A stretch of 64,000 nucleotides of DNA from Clostridia bacterium (lineage in GTDB: Bacteria > Bacillota > Clostridia > RGIG6154). Location of the stretch: contig JAGAJK010000024.1 of the NCBI GenBank assembly GCA_017626145.1, forward strand, positions 1 through 64,000, written 5' to 3'. Shown here in pieces: positions 35,134 through 43,227 of the stretch; positions within the stretch are counted from its first letter, which is position 1, and the number at the start of each line of letters is the position of its first letter. The notes below the pieces were generated by a model. That model was not told the DNA's origin, searched no databases, and saw only the letters and a list, made by a program, of their open reading frames with translations. The translations under genes and the position numbers were made by a program.

Positions 35134-36077
35134 TTTGACGCTCCGTTCAATATATTTTCTGTTTCAATGAAAATTTCGTCTATCATTTCCTTTGCAGACT
35201 GCTCCTTATTGACAAGACCTGATATCTGTCCTGCAAGAAAGCATCCTTTTTTATCGTCTCCGTCAACTACAGCCGCCTTAAGTGACCCTACAGCCATCTT
35301 TTCCAGCTCGTCGTCGGTTATATTCATATTATATTCTTCTTTTGCGTAGCTTCTTGAAAAAGCAGTTTTCAGGCTTCTTACAGGATGACCAAGCCTTCTG
35401 CCTGTTACTATAGTTGAAGTATCGTGTGCCTTTATAAGCTTATCCTTGTATGTACGGCTTATACAACATTCATCTGCAAGTAAAAATCTTGTGCCAACCT
35501 GCACGCCCACAGCACCAAGCATAAATGCCGCCGCAACACCTCTGCCGTCTGCAATACCGCCTGCACCAATAACGGGAATTGTTACAGCATCGCAAACCTG
35601 AGGAATAAGTGACATTGTCATCATTTCACCAACGTGACCGCCCGATTCTCCGCCTTCCGCAATAACTGCGTCAGCACCGCTTCTTTCCATTAACTTAGCA
35701 AGTGACGCCGAAGCCACAACGGGAATAACCTTTATTCCTGCTTCCTTCCACATAGAAACGTATTTTGCAGGATTACCTGCACCTGTTGTTACAACTGCAA
35801 CCTTTTTTTGTGCCAGAAGCTTTGCAATTTCGTCTACGTTTTCACCCATAAGCATAACATTTACACCAAACGGTTTATCCGTTAAGGAAAATGCTTTGTC
35901 AATTTCTTCTTCAATTTTTTCTACATTACCGCTTGCCGCGGAAATAATACCCAATCCTCCTGCGTTTGACACGGCAGCTGCAAGCCTTGCATCGGAAATA
36001 TGTGCCATACCGCCCTGAAGAACAGGTTTTTCAATTCCCAGCAAATCGCAAATTGGTGTATAAATCACTTCACCCAC
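35121..36077 (-). CDS. fabK: Enoyl-ACP reductase II (FMN-dependent)
   Basis: 318 residues, TIM-barrel flavoprotein of the nitronate monooxygenase-like group. It has LQGGMAHISDARLAAAVSNAG, the FMN phosphate segment VIGAGGIADGRGVAAAFMLG, and AEGGESGGHVG. FabK performs the last reduction of the elongation cycle and replaces triclosan-sensitive FabI in many Firmicutes. Separated from acpP by 275 bp holding a structured repeat. Confidence 0.94.
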   Translation of the reverse strand: MGEVIYTPICDLLGIEKPVLQGGMAHISDARLAAAVSNAGGLGIISAASGNVEKIEEEIDKAFSLTDKPFGVNVMLMGENVDEIAKLLAQKKVAVVTTGAGNPAKYVSMWKEAGIKVIPVVASASLAKLMERSGADAVIAEGGESGGHVGEMMTMSLIPQVCDAVTIPVIGAGGIADGRGVAAAFMLGAVGVQVGTRFLLADECCISRTYKDKLIKAHDTSTIVTGRRLGHPVRSLKTAFSRSYAKEEYNMNITDDELEKMAVGSLKAAVVDGDDKKGCFLAGQISGLVNKEQSAKEMIDEIFIETENILNGASKWVK

Positions 36078-36194
36078 AACCTTTCAATAATGGAATGTAA
36101 AAATAGTTCAGACCGCAAAAAGCCCCTATTATAATTAATATACAGATAGTCAAAACAAAAAATAATATAGTTTAAAATCTCAATACATTCGGTT

Positions 36195-36345
36195 TTATTT
36201 GTCCATCTGTGACTTTTTGCTATGAAGAAACTTCACCTAACTCGCTGTACCACGTACAGCTTCGGGTACCCGTAAATACCTGTAACCACAGGTATTTACA
36301 GTTCAGTTTCTTCATTCTGAAATATTTTTCCTATCCCATTAGCAA
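36195..36345 (-). repeat. Three-stem structured intergenic repeat, copy B, inside the fab operon
   Basis: Minus-strand orientation, so it would be transcribed with acpP and fabK. P1 pairs 36305-36313 with 36224-36232 (GAAGAAACT/AGTTTCTTC). P2 pairs 36288-36299 with 36272-36283 (GTAAATACCTGT/ACAGGTATTTAC). P3 pairs 36254-36260 with 36244-36250 (GCTGTAC/GTACAGC). It shares GTACCCGAA and ATAGGAAAAAT with copy A while stem bases differ in compensating ways. No ORF in the acpP-fabK gap. Confidence 0.8.
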
Positions 36346-36352
36346 ACTCTTC

Positions 36353-36577
36353 TTATTCAGCCTTTTTAGCATCAATGTATGCTGCAAGCTCTTTTACTGA
36401 CTTACCAACTTCCTGAGCCTTGATTTCAATGCCGAATTCGTCTTCCATTTCCATCATAATTTCAACAGTGTCAAGGGAATCAACGTCAAGCTCTTCAAAA
36501 GTTGTTTCGTCACCGATTTCTGCCACATCCATTTCAAGATGCTCTGCCAATAATTCTTTTACCTTTTCGATTGTCAT
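36353..36577 (-). CDS. acpP: Acyl carrier protein
   Basis: 74 acidic residues. The phosphopantetheine Ser is in ELDVDSLDTVEIMMEME. ATG 36577 is preceded by GGAGGTC at correct spacing; the frame extends five codons further upstream without a better site. It carries acyl chains for the Fab enzymes encoded around it. Confidence 0.97.
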   Translation of the reverse strand: MTIEKVKELLAEHLEMDVAEIGDETTFEELDVDSLDTVEIMMEMEDEFGIEIKAQEVGKSVKELAAYIDAKKAE

Positions 36578-36621
36578 AATAAAGACCTCCATTATTTTTT
36601 AAAATTTATATTAATTGTTAA

Positions 36622-37575
36622 TTAATACTCTATCAAACAAGCTGCACTCGAAAGTCCTCCACCAAATGCACAAATAGCTATTTTGTCACCTTTTTTAAGC
36701 TTACCGGACTTATATAATTCATCAAAAGCTATCGCCACACTTGCCGCAGAAGTGTTTCCGAGCTTTTGTATATTTACAATGAATTTTTCTTTTGCAATTT
36801 TAAGTCTTTTCGCGGCAAATTCAATAATTCTCGTATTTGCCTGATGAGGAACTATGTAGTCTATATCTTCTAAGGATACCCCTGCTTTGTCAGCAACATA
36901 TTTTACATCTTCAACCATTTTGCTTACAGCAAACTTAAAGGTTTCCTGACCGTCCATAAACACATAAGATTTTTTCTTTTCCTTCTTGTAAAAAGGTGAA
37001 TCACCCTGAAAGCCCGGAATTTCTATTACTTCGTTGCCGCCACTTGTGTAAAGCCTGGATGCAAGATAGTTTTCACCTTTTGTTATTACCATAGCACCTG
37101 CACCGTCACCGAAAATAACACAGGTTGAACGGTCGGTCCAGTCAATTATGTTACTCATTCTTTCAGCACCTATTACAAGCGCATTTTTATAATTTCCGCC
37201 CAAAATATAGTTTTTAGCCGTTTCCAGGGCAAACAAAAATCCGCTGCAGGCTGAATTTATATCAAAAGCGGGACAGGATGCACCTATTGCTCTCTGTACA
37301 GACCCTGCCACAGTAGGACACAGTAGCTCATTTGACACAGATGCCGCTACAATTAAATCAATGTCCCCGGGTGTAACGGACGCAGATTCAAGTGCCGATT
37401 TTGCCGCTTTAATTGCCATATCCGCAGTAGTTTCATCTGTAGAAATACGACGTTCACTTACTCCTACTCTCTGAGTAATCCATTCATCAGAGGTTTCTAC
37501 CATCTTTGATAAATCGTCATTCGTTACAACCAAAGGTGGCACATATGCACCTGTTCCCAAAATTTTTATTGCCAT
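36622..37575 (-). CDS. fabH: 3-oxoacyl-ACP synthase III
   Basis: 317 residues from ATG 37575 (AGAGGGC upstream), beginning MAIKILGTGAYVPPLVVTND. Catalytic Cys in DINSACSGFLFALE, His in VPHQANTRI, Asn in LGNTSAASV. It starts fatty-acid synthesis from acetyl-CoA and malonyl-ACP. First biosynthetic gene of the operon; its leader holds three tandem operator-like units, so it is a likely control point. Confidence 0.96.
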   Translation of the reverse strand: MAIKILGTGAYVPPLVVTNDDLSKMVETSDEWITQRVGVSERRISTDETTADMAIKAAKSALESASVTPGDIDLIVAASVSNELLCPTVAGSVQRAIGASCPAFDINSACSGFLFALETAKNYILGGNYKNALVIGAERMSNIIDWTDRSTCVIFGDGAGAMVITKGENYLASRLYTSGGNEVIEIPGFQGDSPFYKKEKKKSYVFMDGQETFKFAVSKMVEDVKYVADKAGVSLEDIDYIVPHQANTRIIEFAAKRLKIAKEKFIVNIQKLGNTSAASVAIAFDELYKSGKLKKGDKIAICAFGGGLSSAACLIEY

Positions 37576-37599
37576 TATTCTGCCCTCTTTCGACATTTT

Positions 37600-37778
37600 T
37601 AGCACACAGTGTGCTGTATTTTTTTTACAGGGATTTGCAATCCCTGACAATTTTTACCTCGTTTCAGCACAATGTGTGCTGTGTTTTTTTTACGGGAAAC
37701 AAAGTTTCCCGATAATATATCTTCTTCAGCACAGTGTGTGCTCTATTTTTTTAAAACAGAGAAAACCTCTGTTTTAAA
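37600..37778. promoter_or_regulatory. Three tandem operator-hairpin units before fabH
   Basis: Three units of about 64, 62 and 52 bp. Each begins with a palindrome: AGCACACAGTGTGCT (37601-37615), CAGCACAATGTGTGCTG (37665-37681), CAGCACAGTGTGTGCT (37727-37742). Each palindrome is followed on the plus strand by a T-run and then a small hairpin with a different sequence (GGGATT/AATCCC; GGGAAAC/GTTTCCC; AAAACAGAG/CTCTGTTTT). The same palindrome overlaps the tetR promoter start. They are probable TetR operators. No clear separate fabH promoter is visible here. Confidence 0.75.
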
Positions 37779-38357
37779 TTAGTTTTTCAATCCATCAAAC
37801 AACAGTCCGAAGCTGTATCTGAAATTGGTTTTAGCTTCCTCAAGCGAAAAATTTCTCGCAACAGCATCCGCATTGAAGCCACGGCAAAAGCACCATATAG
37901 AATAGCTCAGCTTATCAGAATCCACATCCTTTATATGCTTCTTTGCTTTTGCATAATCTATAAGCTTTTTAATTTCGCCCATCCACCACTTAAAATTGCT
38001 TTGTGACAATGAATCGTGTTCAAAAACATAATGATTAAACTGCTTTTTCTGGTTATAAGACGTGAGAAGTGTTTTTTCAAGCATATCAATAACCTGCTCA
38101 AAAAAATCTCTGCTGTCGTCTATACCGCCTGAAATACTTTCTCTTACTTTCATAGTTGTATTGGTATATACAATCTGAAGAACTTCATCAATATTATGAA
38201 AACGGTTGTAGAAAACACGATTTGTTATATCAAGCTTCTGTAAAATCTGTCTTACGGTGATTTCCTTTGCCCCCACCTGTGTAACCAAAGCTTCGGCGGC
38301 AGAAATAATTTTTTCAGACATTTCGTCCTTTATAAGATTATCGTTTTTATCCGCCAC
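37779..38357 (-). CDS. TetR family regulator of the fatty-acid operon
   Basis: 192 residues with GTG start at 38357 (GGAGGTGATT upstream). The N-terminal helix-turn-helix is ITVRQILQKLDITNRVFYNRF; the helical C-terminal part is of the usual TetR size. It lies at the head of the fab operon, and the palindrome over its own promoter recurs three times before fabH. Autoregulation and control of fatty-acid synthesis follow by inference; the ligand, possibly an acyl-CoA or acyl-ACP, is unknown. FapR or the MarR-type FabT would be more common in this position. Confidence 0.88.
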   Translation of the reverse strand: MADKNDNLIKDEMSEKIISAAEALVTQVGAKEITVRQILQKLDITNRVFYNRFHNIDEVLQIVYTNTTMKVRESISGGIDDSRDFFEQVIDMLEKTLLTSYNQKKQFNHYVFEHDSLSQSNFKWWMGEIKKLIDYAKAKKHIKDVDSDKLSYSIWCFCRGFNADAVARNFSLEEAKTNFRYSFGLLFDGLKN

Positions 38358-38373
38358 ACAATCACCTCCGTTA

Positions 38374-38396
38374 CATCAGCACACGTTGTGCTGATG
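38374..38396. promoter_or_regulatory. TetR operator at its own promoter
   Basis: Perfect palindrome with core CAGCACACGTTGTGCTG, extended to 10 bp per arm around CGT. It starts just downstream of the -10 box, covering the transcription start. Same half-site as the three copies before fabH. Confidence 0.8.
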
Positions 38397-38398
38397 AC

Positions 38399-38428
38399 AT
38401 TGTATCACACACAAGCTCTGTTTGTCAA
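38399..38428 (-). promoter_or_regulatory. Promoter of tetR and probably the fab operon
   Basis: Minus-strand TTGACA (38428-38423), 18 bp, TACAAT (38404-38399). Confidence 0.8.
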
Positions 38429-38442
38429 GGTTTTTGTAAAAA

Positions 38443-38742
38443 AGAGTTGCTACATAGCAACTCTCAGCGTGTCGATAAGTTTATCGACACGCTGAACAGA
38501 CAAGGAAAAAGGAAGTTAAATTTTTCGAACACGAAATCGTCGGCGTATGTGGATACGCTAGAGTTCGTGTTCGGAAAAAACAAGCGAAATCGGCTAAAAA
38601 TATTGATTTTTAGCCGATCCTATATAGTAGATATTAACTTTTTTAAATTATACTTTCAATTTAATTTTAAATAAATAAAAAATTCTTCGCTTGTGGTTGA
38701 ACGACTTTTTCGATAGTCTAAGAGTTGCTACATAGCAACTCT
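38443..38742. repeat. Structured repeat copy C flanked by 22-bp direct repeats
   Basis: The palindrome AGAGTTGCTACATAGCAACT occurs at both ends (38443 and 38721), the right one overlapping the end of the next gene. Between lie a GCGTGTCGATAA/TTATCGACACGC hairpin and a two-stem version of the repeat family: P1 CGAACACGAA (38526-38535) with TTCGTGTTCG (38564-38573), and P3 GCGTAT with ATACGC (38543-38558). P2 is missing. A third hairpin, ATCGGCTAAAAA/TTTTTAGCCGAT, lies near 38588-38617. AT-rich spacer follows. No ORF. Direct repeats at the ends could mark an insertion. Confidence 0.65.
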
Positions 38743-39282
38743 TTCATAGTTCTTAAGCTTTCCACGGTAAACAACCCGTCCGTTTACTGCATTATAAATA
38801 TCAATTGGTTTTACTACCTCTAAAAACAAATCTTCGGAAACAACATCAAACCTTACAAGAACATCTTTAACAAATTCTGAACAGTAGTAGCTGTTTTTCA
38901 TTGCACAGCCTTTTCCGAACATCGCAAACACCAAGCCCATATAATTGTACTTATAAATCTGCTTATTGCGATACATAGCCGACAAATGCTTTTTAATTTC
39001 ACGGTACTGCTTTTCTGTAACGCTCAGGGAAACAACAACAGCTTCTGTATCACTGAAACGCAGAAATGTTCCTATATGAGGTGCCTCCCTTACGAAACCG
39101 CCCCTGAAGGGATTGTATGGACGAAGTCTTCCAAAAGAATACATAACAGATAAATCATCCTTTATGCTTATGGAAGAATGATTGAATTCAGCCCCTGTAA
39201 CAAGCTTTAAAAGTCTTGATAAAACTGTGCCTGTCTGCGTAAGGACAAGAAAAATTTCTCTTTTATTTGTATCCTTCTTCAA
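38728..39282 (-). CDS. Permuted papain-like (NlpC/P60-type, YiiX-like) protein
   Basis: 184 residues. The predicted catalytic His is in AEFNHSSISI near residue 36, and the Cys is in the later NSYYCSEFVKDVLV near residue 134. That order (His before Cys) is characteristic of the circularly permuted papain-like hydrolases. No signal peptide is seen, so it may act inside the cell or on membrane lipids. The reading frame ends inside a copy of a palindromic hairpin. Substrate unknown; family assignment rests on motif order. Confidence 0.7.
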   Translation of the reverse strand: MKKDTNKREIFLVLTQTGTVLSRLLKLVTGAEFNHSSISIKDDLSVMYSFGRLRPYNPFRGGFVREAPHIGTFLRFSDTEAVVVSLSVTEKQYREIKKHLSAMYRNKQIYKYNYMGLVFAMFGKGCAMKNSYYCSEFVKDVLVRFDVVSEDLFLEVVKPIDIYNAVNGRVVYRGKLKNYERVAM

Positions 39283-39317
39283 TTATCTCCCTCCTTACGT
39301 CTTCTTGGAAAACAATA

Positions 39318-40688
39318 TTAATAATAAAGACTCATACTAAGGTAGCAATCGTTGATTTTCCAGCTTCCGTTTTCATATATGAAATAAACTGATGCCTCAC
39401 CCGATCTTGGTTCGGTAATTTCATATTCCTCATAAACATCGTCAAAAAACCAGTCCTGTTCAACTCCGGAAAAGGTAAATTCGAAATCAAGACTAACCTC
39501 TACTTCATCATTTGCAGTATAATATTCATCAATTGCAAGTTCCATTTCTGTAACCGTTATGTCGGTAACACCTGTTCCTTCATCGTTTATAGCACAATCG
39601 CAAAGCCAGTCGTAGACAGATTCGGCATAGCCTGTTTCTCCGTCAGCGGCAAAATACTTTTCAATATCAGCAAAGTCCGTAGGGTTATTTGTTCCTGCAC
39701 TTATCATTTTTCTTATGTATTCATCGGCAGTTTTCTTAAGCTCGCCGCATACAGATTCCTTAAGCTCCACACTAAGGAAATCAACACTTTCACCGCTTGC
39801 AAAATATCTTTCATATTCTTTAGTTTCACCATAAGGTGCTTCTACGACAATATGATGCATTGAATCAAACATTTTATCTATTACATACGAATCCACCGCA
39901 GGTCCCATATAATCTGTCATATCCTCGTAATAAGCATCCCCTACCTCTATTCCGTCAAAGTACAGCACAGAGCCTGCAGGAACATTAATAGTACAGCCTG
40001 TAACCATATTTGAGCCTTCAGCCACCTTGTAAACATCAAAAAACAGCCACTGTTTCGAATCCTGTTTAACAAGCTCTACAACTCTTGTCCGTTCCTCAGT
40101 GCTTCCTCTTTCAACATATGTTATAAGATAGCTCTTAACAAGGGCATCGTCATCGGAAATTTCTTCTACTGTAAAATCGGAAATATCCAATTCTTCCTCT
40201 TCAGCTTCAAGATTCATTGCTTTTACGTACATATCTTTTGTTGTGAACTCATTTTCAGAAATATCCATACACTCGTAAGCCGTGCTGTAATCATGGTCTA
40301 CAATACTCTGAAAATACTTTACAACTATTTTCGATGGGTCAGACTGTGCTTTTGCCACAAGAAAAAGTACCAATGCACCCACAACCAGAATAGCCACAAT
40401 CACAGACGTAATTATCAAAGGCAAAGAAACCTTCTTTTTCTGCTTTGGTAATTGAGGAGCATAATTATTAACCGTATCTGCATCTGTATTTATATTACGG
40501 TTTATCTCCTGTGTATCAAGCTTCTGAGTAACAGACGCATCTTCTTCATTTTCTGTTACCGCTATTGCAGGAACTTCAATCTCTTCTTTATTCTCTTCCT
40601 CAGAAGCTTTATATTCCAGCGGTGCACCGCAGCCTTCGCAGAATTTTGCGCCGTCCTCATTTTTCATTCCGCATTTAAAACAAAACAT
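39318..40688 (-). CDS. Zinc-ribbon membrane protein of unknown function
   Basis: 456 residues. An N-terminal zinc ribbon (CFKCGMKNEDGAKFCEGCG) is followed by an acidic linker, then one membrane helix (about residues 86-108). An extracellular part of about 340 residues looks like a TcaA/NTF2-like domain (SKIVVKYFQSIVDHDYSTAYECMD) plus a second acidic domain. The layout suggests a cytoplasmic zinc ribbon with an exported sensor or cell-wall-linked portion. Own promoter upstream. Function not known. Confidence 0.75.
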   Translation of the reverse strand: MFCFKCGMKNEDGAKFCEGCGAPLEYKASEEENKEEIEVPAIAVTENEEDASVTQKLDTQEINRNINTDADTVNNYAPQLPKQKKKVSLPLIITSVIVAILVVGALVLFLVAKAQSDPSKIVVKYFQSIVDHDYSTAYECMDISENEFTTKDMYVKAMNLEAEEEELDISDFTVEEISDDDALVKSYLITYVERGSTEERTRVVELVKQDSKQWLFFDVYKVAEGSNMVTGCTINVPAGSVLYFDGIEVGDAYYEDMTDYMGPAVDSYVIDKMFDSMHHIVVEAPYGETKEYERYFASGESVDFLSVELKESVCGELKKTADEYIRKMISAGTNNPTDFADIEKYFAADGETGYAESVYDWLCDCAINDEGTGVTDITVTEMELAIDEYYTANDEVEVSLDFEFTFSGVEQDWFFDDVYEEYEITEPRSGEASVYFIYENGSWKINDCYLSMSLYY

Positions 40689-40718
40689 ATCCTTAACTCC
40701 CTTATATTATTCATATAA

Positions 40719-40747
40719 ATTCTATCATATATGATATTTTTTGTCAA
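40719..40747 (-). promoter_or_regulatory. Promoter of the zinc-ribbon protein gene
   Basis: Minus-strand TTGACA (40747-40742), 17 bp, TAGAAT (40724-40719). Confidence 0.8.
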
Positions 40748-40793
40748 CAAAGCACCCAAAAGTCATTTTTCTGAACAAAACCCAATTTATGAC

Positions 40794-40822
40794 TTGAAAT
40801 TTCTTTAAGTTTGTGATATTAT
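40794..40822 (+). promoter_or_regulatory. Promoter of the antiporter gene
   Basis: TTGAAA (40794-40799), 17 bp, TATTAT (40817-40822). Confidence 0.65.
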
Positions 40823-40875
40823 ATATCAGGTTTGAAAAATTTATAAATATTAAATAAGAAAGAAGACGTTATAAA

Positions 40876-42174
40876 ATGATGAACACTTTACTATCAGTTT
40901 CTATAGCACTTTTAGCAGGCTTACTTATGACAAGGGCTTTTAAGCCGCTTAAGCTGCCTTCGGTCACTGCATATTTAATTGCAGGTGTACTTATCGGGCC
41001 TTACTGTCTTGGTGCTTTAAACCTTAATTCAATAGGCTTCAATTCAATGGAGGCTGTAAGCTCACTTTCCCTTATTTCAGAGGTAGCTTTGGGCTTTATT
41101 GCTTTTTCAATCGGAAACGAATTCCGTCTTGACGATTTAAAAAACACAGGTAAACAAGCGTTAATTATCGGTATTTTTCAGGCATTAACTGCTACTTTAT
41201 TTGTAGATCTTGCACTTTTTGGTATTTGCTTGTTAATGCCGGGAAAATTAACTCCTGCACAGGCAATAACCTTAGGTGCAATTGCAACTGCTACGGCTCC
41301 TGCCGCAACGTTGATGGTTGTACGTCAGTATAAGGCGAAAGGCCCTCTTACAAATCTTCTGCTTCCTATTGTTGCTCTTGACGATGCCGTAGGTTTAATA
41401 GTTTTTGCAGTATCCTTCGGTATTGCCAAAACCTTAGGCTCTTCAACAAATATAGATGCTTTTTCTATTATAATTAACCCCTTAATGGAAATTATTTGTT
41501 CGTTAGGTCTTGGTGCTATAATGGGCTGGGTGTTAACACAGCTTGAAAAGCTTTTTAATTCCAACACCAACAGACTTAACTTAACAATTGCAATAGTATT
41601 TTTAACAGCATCACTTTCAACACTTGAAGGTCATATAGGCCCCGTGCATATAAGCTTTTCTTCACTTCTTACATGTATGATGCTGGGAACAGTATTTTGC
41701 AATATCTGTGAGCTTTCACACGACCTTATGGCAGCTTCCGATAAGTGGACATCACCTTTATTTGCACTCTTTTTCGTAATAAGCGGTGCAGAACTGGAGC
41801 TTAATGTATTTACCGATTGGGCAATTGTTGTAATAGGTGTTGTATACATTATTTTCCGTTCGCTTGGTAAATACTTCGGTACGTTTGCAAGTGCTAAACT
41901 TGTAGGTTGTGACAGCAATATCTGTAAATATCTTGGTATCACACTTCTTCCACAGGCAGGTGTTGCATTGGGCATGTGTACAACAGCAATGCAATTAGGT
42001 GCTGAAGGTGCATTAATCAGGAATATTACACTTTTTGCAGTTCTTATTTATGAGTTATTTGGTCCTGTGTTTACACGCCAGGCTCTTACCTGGTCCGGAG
42101 ATATTAAGCCTATGCCTGATCACGTTAAAGACCGCAGAAAAACAAAGCTTGAAGAAGCAAAAAATATTAAATAA
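40876..42174 (+). CDS. Cation:proton antiporter, CPA2-like
   Basis: 432 residues, about 12-13 membrane helices. Family blocks include LKLPSVTAYLIAGVLIGPYCLG and the ion-site region ATAPAATLMVVRQY followed by LLLPIVALDDAVGLIVFA, where DD holds the probable ion-binding acid. No C-terminal TrkA or RCK domain is present, unlike KefB/KefC. It exchanges Na+ or K+ for H+ across the membrane. Two adjacent ATG codons open the frame (40876, 40879). Single-gene unit with promoter and terminator. Confidence 0.9.
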   Translation: MMNTLLSVSIALLAGLLMTRAFKPLKLPSVTAYLIAGVLIGPYCLGALNLNSIGFNSMEAVSSLSLISEVALGFIAFSIGNEFRLDDLKNTGKQALIIGIFQALTATLFVDLALFGICLLMPGKLTPAQAITLGAIATATAPAATLMVVRQYKAKGPLTNLLLPIVALDDAVGLIVFAVSFGIAKTLGSSTNIDAFSIIINPLMEIICSLGLGAIMGWVLTQLEKLFNSNTNRLNLTIAIVFLTASLSTLEGHIGPVHISFSSLLTCMMLGTVFCNICELSHDLMAASDKWTSPLFALFFVISGAELELNVFTDWAIVVIGVVYIIFRSLGKYFGTFASAKLVGCDSNICKYLGITLLPQAGVALGMCTTAMQLGAEGALIRNITLFAVLIYELFGPVFTRQALTWSGDIKPMPDHVKDRRKTKLEEAKNIK

Positions 42175-42180
42175 TCATTA

Positions 42181-42216
42181 TAAAAGACTGTGTCGGGATT
42201 TGACACGGTCTTTTAT
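42181..42216 (+). terminator. Terminator after the antiporter gene
   Basis: Stem AAAAGACTGTGTC with GACACGGTCTTTT (one G-T pair); its trailing T-run merges into the next promoter. Confidence 0.75.
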
Positions 42217-42218
42217 AA

Positions 42219-42247
42219 TTGACAAAAAAATTTTGTCATGTTATAAT
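42219..42247 (+). promoter_or_regulatory. Promoter of the TIM-barrel isomerase gene
   Basis: Perfect consensus TTGACA (42219-42224), 17 bp, TATAAT (42242-42247). Confidence 0.9.
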
Positions 42248-42272
42248 TGAAAAAAATCAAGGGAGGATTTTT

Positions 42273-43136
42273 ATGGATATCGGAATTAACATAGGCTACA
42301 TAAGAAAACAAAGAGGCAACGAGAACCCACGTGATATTATAGAATGTGCAAAAATTCTTAAAAATTCAGGTTATAAATTTATAGACTTCGGTGTTGAGGA
42401 TTTTGTCCAAGCCGACAATTGGGAAAATACCCTTACAGAGATTAAAAATTCTCTGGATGAAACGGGACTGATTGTTGAACAGACTCACGCACCTTTTGTA
42501 TGGAAAAAATATGACTCTGAAGAACAATATAAAGAATTAATGATGCGTAGCTTCAAGGCAAGCAAAATTCTGAACGCAAATAATATTGTTATCCATGCAG
42601 ACAAATACGTGCCCGATGAAAAGGGTTTTAGTTTCGACAATGCTCTTAATACCATTTACGATTTTTACGCACCGTATGTTGACTATGCAGTTAAAAACGG
42701 CGTAGGCGTAGCCATAGAAAACCTTTTTGACGGCAAAAAAGCAAAGGACGATAAAGACAGAACACGTTTTTCATCATTTATCGAAGAACAGATAGCGATT
42801 ATAGATAAATATAATGACCCTCTTGTTACCGCTTGCTGGGATACAGGCCACGGCAACGTAAGTTATGGCTACGATGAATCAATTGAAGCAATGAAGCAGT
42901 TAGGTTCACGTCTTACAGCAACTCATATCCACGACAATTATTATCAGTCCGACCTGCATTGCCCCATATTTTTAGGAAACACAAGATGGGAAAAATTAAT
43001 GCAGACATTAAGAGAAATTAATTACAAGGGTAAATTTACGCTGGAACTTGTTTATGGTTCCATTCCTGATGAATTAATGGAGAAATATCTGACACTCTAT
43101 CGTGAAACAGCCGAATTCGTTATTAACAATTATTAA
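42273..43136 (+). CDS. Sugar phosphate isomerase/epimerase (xylose isomerase-like TIM barrel)
   Basis: 287 residues from ATG 42273, preceded by GGGAGG. AP-endonuclease-2/xylose-isomerase-like barrel. Conserved metal and catalytic residues appear in VAIENLFD, TACWDTGHGNVSYG and THIHDNYYQSDLH, with a final Glu in GKFTLELVYG. Such enzymes interconvert ketoses, inosose-type compounds or hydroxypyruvate; the substrate is unknown. It has its own strong promoter and is followed by a terminator. Confidence 0.85.
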   Translation: MDIGINIGYIRKQRGNENPRDIIECAKILKNSGYKFIDFGVEDFVQADNWENTLTEIKNSLDETGLIVEQTHAPFVWKKYDSEEQYKELMMRSFKASKILNANNIVIHADKYVPDEKGFSFDNALNTIYDFYAPYVDYAVKNGVGVAIENLFDGKKAKDDKDRTRFSSFIEEQIAIIDKYNDPLVTACWDTGHGNVSYGYDESIEAMKQLGSRLTATHIHDNYYQSDLHCPIFLGNTRWEKLMQTLREINYKGKFTLELVYGSIPDELMEKYLTLYRETAEFVINNY

Positions 43137-43146
43137 TAAAAATTTT

Positions 43147-43183
43147 ACCATCCCAAGCTTTTAGAGCTCCGGGATGGTTTTTT
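43147..43183 (+). terminator. Terminator after the isomerase gene
   Basis: ACCATCCC (43147-43154) pairs with GGGATGGT (43171-43178), with an inner AGCT/AGCT pairing, then T6. Confidence 0.8.
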
Positions 43184-43227
43184 AATACTTAAATCTAAAT
43201 TTTTAGAATCAAAATAACTATCTGAAC

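Noticed and set aside
37600-37778. CRISPR-like array before fabH
   Set aside because: Repeats are palindromic operators of about 16 bp with hairpin-forming spacers, only three copies, matched by a fourth site at the TetR promoter.
41325-41994. Antisense frames within the antiporter gene
   Set aside because: No ribosome sites and the plus strand encodes a full conserved membrane protein.
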